DNA from: an uncultured Sphingomonadaceae bacterium | GTDB taxonomy: Bacteria > Pseudomonadota > Alphaproteobacteria > Sphingomonadales > Sphingomonadaceae | Assembly: GCA_947493195.1 (NCBI GenBank) | Contig: CANLQG010000009.1 | Location: 1 to 64,000, forward strand | Length of the DNA stretch: 64,000 bases | Direction: 5' to 3' | Shown: positions 62,962 to 64,000 of the stretch, in pieces | Layout of the letters: each line of letters starts with the position of its first letter | How positions within the stretch are numbered: position 1 is the stretch's first letter | Made by a program: the position numbers and the translations under genes | Notes under the pieces: generated by a model | Told to the model about the DNA's origin: nothing | Databases searched by the model: none | What the model saw: only the letters and a program-made list of their open reading frames with translations

Positions 62962-64000
62962 CTACCGGTTAAAGGCGTTCTTGGTTTTCAGGCTGGGTTT
63001 TTCGGTCCACGGCTCGTCCGGCCAGCGGTGCTTGGGATAGCGGCCCTTCATGTCCTTGCGCACATCCTCCCAGCTGCCCCGCCAGAACGCGGGCAGGTCA
63101 CGGGTCGACTGGATCGGGCGACCGGCGGGACTGGTGAGCTTCAGGAGCAAAGGCGTTCTGCCGATCAGCGGATGGCGATCCAGACCGAACACCGCCTGGA
63201 CGCGAACCTCGACACTGGGCGCATCGTCGCCTGCGTAGTCGATGGCGTGCGTCGTGCCTGCCGGACTGGTGAATTCGCGCGGGGCGGCTTTGTCGAGAGC
63301 CTGGCGATCTTCCCACGAGAGCAGGTTCAGGGCTGCTTCGGCAAAGCGTGACGGCGGCAGGTTCAGGTCGCGGCGCCCCTGCAGCAGCGGGGCCAGCCAC
63401 TCTTGCGCACGCGCCGCCAGCGCGGTTTCGGACAGAGCCTCCACCCCGGCAAAGCGGGCGCGCGCCAGCAGGCTGCGCGGGAGCAGTGTCCCCAACTGTT
63501 CCACCGCCTTTTCCACAAGCATATCCACAATTGCCTGCGGGTCCGGGTCGGGATCGGGCCCGCTGGCCAGGGTTATGGCACCCAGCCGCTTTTCCAGCCG
63601 CACCTCGACGCGCTTTTCGCTGGAATTCCAGCGCGCTATCGTGCGTTTCTCGATCCTGTCCGCGAAGTGCTTCTCGACCTCCGCGGCGGACAGTTCCGCC
63701 GCTGCCGTGATCCTCGCGCCCTTGGCCTGGCCCTGCGCATCCGCGATAGCCAGCCATTCGGCGCGGGCCAGCGGAGACGCGGGATCGAGCATGAAGCCCC
63801 TGCCCCCGGCAGACACCCAGTTCTCTCCCGAGGCATCGCGACGTCGGGCGAGGAAATCCGCTCGGCCCATGGCGAGGAAAACAGCGGGGTTTCCACCCTC
63901 GCGACGTGGCGAACCGGCTACCAGCTTCCTTGCCAGGTCCGCCCAACGCCCTGCCAGCTTGCGCGAGGCATCGGCGCGCTTGCCGCGATCGCCGTTCCAG
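62962..64000 (-). CDS. hrpB: ATP-dependent helicase HrpB, C-terminal part (5' end outside window)
   Basis: The minus-strand frame is open to the window edge (WNGDRGKRADASRKLAGRWA at 63999 downward), so the gene starts beyond 64000. The visible 345 residues are the C-terminal HrpB region: GNPAVFLAMGRADFLARRRD, EWLAIADAQGQAKGARITAA and the final HrpB_C block PLLLKLTSPAGRPIQSTRDL, PAFWRGSWEDVRKDMKGRYP and KHRWPDEP. HrpB is a DEAH-box RNA helicase of unclear role. The helicase motifs lie outside the window. Confidence 0.9.
   Translation of the reverse strand, partial: WNGDRGKRADASRKLAGRWADLARKLVAGSPRREGGNPAVFLAMGRADFLARRRDASGENWVSAGGRGFMLDPASPLARAEWLAIADAQGQAKGARITAAAELSAAEVEKHFADRIEKRTIARWNSSEKRVEVRLEKRLGAITLASGPDPDPDPQAIVDMLVEKAVEQLGTLLPRSLLARARFAGVEALSETALAARAQEWLAPLLQGRRDLNLPPSRFAEAALNLLSWEDRQALDKAAPREFTSPAGTTHAIDYAGDDAPSVEVRVQAVFGLDRHPLIGRTPLLLKLTSPAGRPIQSTRDLPAFWRGSWEDVRKDMKGRYPKHRWPDEPWTEKPSLKTKNAFNR

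Noticed and set aside
1..64000. CRISPR arrays, insertion sequences, transposases, prophage genes, rRNA operons
   Set aside because: I looked for repeated spacers, transposase-like proteins, phage structural genes and 16S/23S motifs and saw none.

Overview
This 64 kb window is a GC-rich chromosomal segment with tightly packed housekeeping genes. Gene families and their order point to an alphaproteobacterium of the Sphingomonadales, probably Erythrobacteraceae (inference, no database search). Supporting signs are the rpsB-tsf / pyrH-frr-uppS-cdsA-dxr-rseP-bamA-skp-fabZ block without lpxD or lpxA (sphingomonads use glycosphingolipids instead of LPS), a dapF-mtaB-ftsY-ispZ block, a ccmCDEFGH operon, an OxyR-type regulator behind RNase D, an ScfR/RamB-type regulator beside a 530-residue isocitrate lyase, a GGAAC-N16-CGTT (EcfG-type) promoter, and GAAC-N7-GAAC (alphaproteobacterial LexA) boxes.

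Layout. 1-0.8 kb: decayed gene and tRNA-Met. 0.9-4.8 kb: acpP-fabF-mltG-RNA ligase and a ferritin-like stress protein. 4.8-10.2 kb: aspS, rnd-oxyR and a lipoprotein serine hydrolase. 10.2-10.6 kb: two pieces of a TrkA/RCK potassium-channel protein lying in opposite orientations. 10.8-15.6 kb: pgsA, an MFS carrier, a TPP enzyme, a CsbD stress protein and an EVE protein. 15.7-21 kb: a GGDEF/EAL protein and dapF-mtaB-ftsY-ispZ. 21-29.3 kb: an amino-acid transporter, Kup, and a seven-gene cytochrome c maturation operon in which every junction overlaps by 4 nt. 29.4-31.5 kb: leucine-type dehydrogenase, tRNA-His and a prolyl-hydroxylase-like enzyme. 31.5-43.8 kb: rpmE and the envelope/translation super-cluster, interrupted by an oppositely oriented metallophosphoesterase. 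44-46 kb: an SOS-like promoter with a small membrane protein, then pssA-psd. 46-52.9 kb: an ABC1/UbiB kinase-like protein and the glyoxylate shunt (regulator, aceA, a 51-aa protein, glcB). 53-58 kb: tRNA-Tyr with a duplicated 3' end, an RlmB-like methylase, a lipoprotein, HU and Lon. 58-64 kb: two related secreted proteins, ybaB, dnaX, the SRP RNA gene, a complex I accessory subunit and the C-terminal part of HrpB, which leaves the window.

How it fits together. Three themes dominate: envelope biogenesis (phospholipids via cdsA/pgsA/pssA/psd, outer membrane via bamA/skp/rseP, isoprenoids via dxr/uppS, peptidoglycan via mltG/dapF), aerobic respiration (ccm genes, complex I subunit, OxyR), and stress responses (Lon, CsbD, ferritin-like protein, SOS promoter). 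The most striking signal is a cluster of three GAAC-N7-GAAC boxes over a promoter-like element just ahead of an uncharacterised 66-residue single-pass membrane protein (44.0-44.3 kb). The second is a long 15-15-15 inverted repeat between the glyoxylate regulator and aceA.
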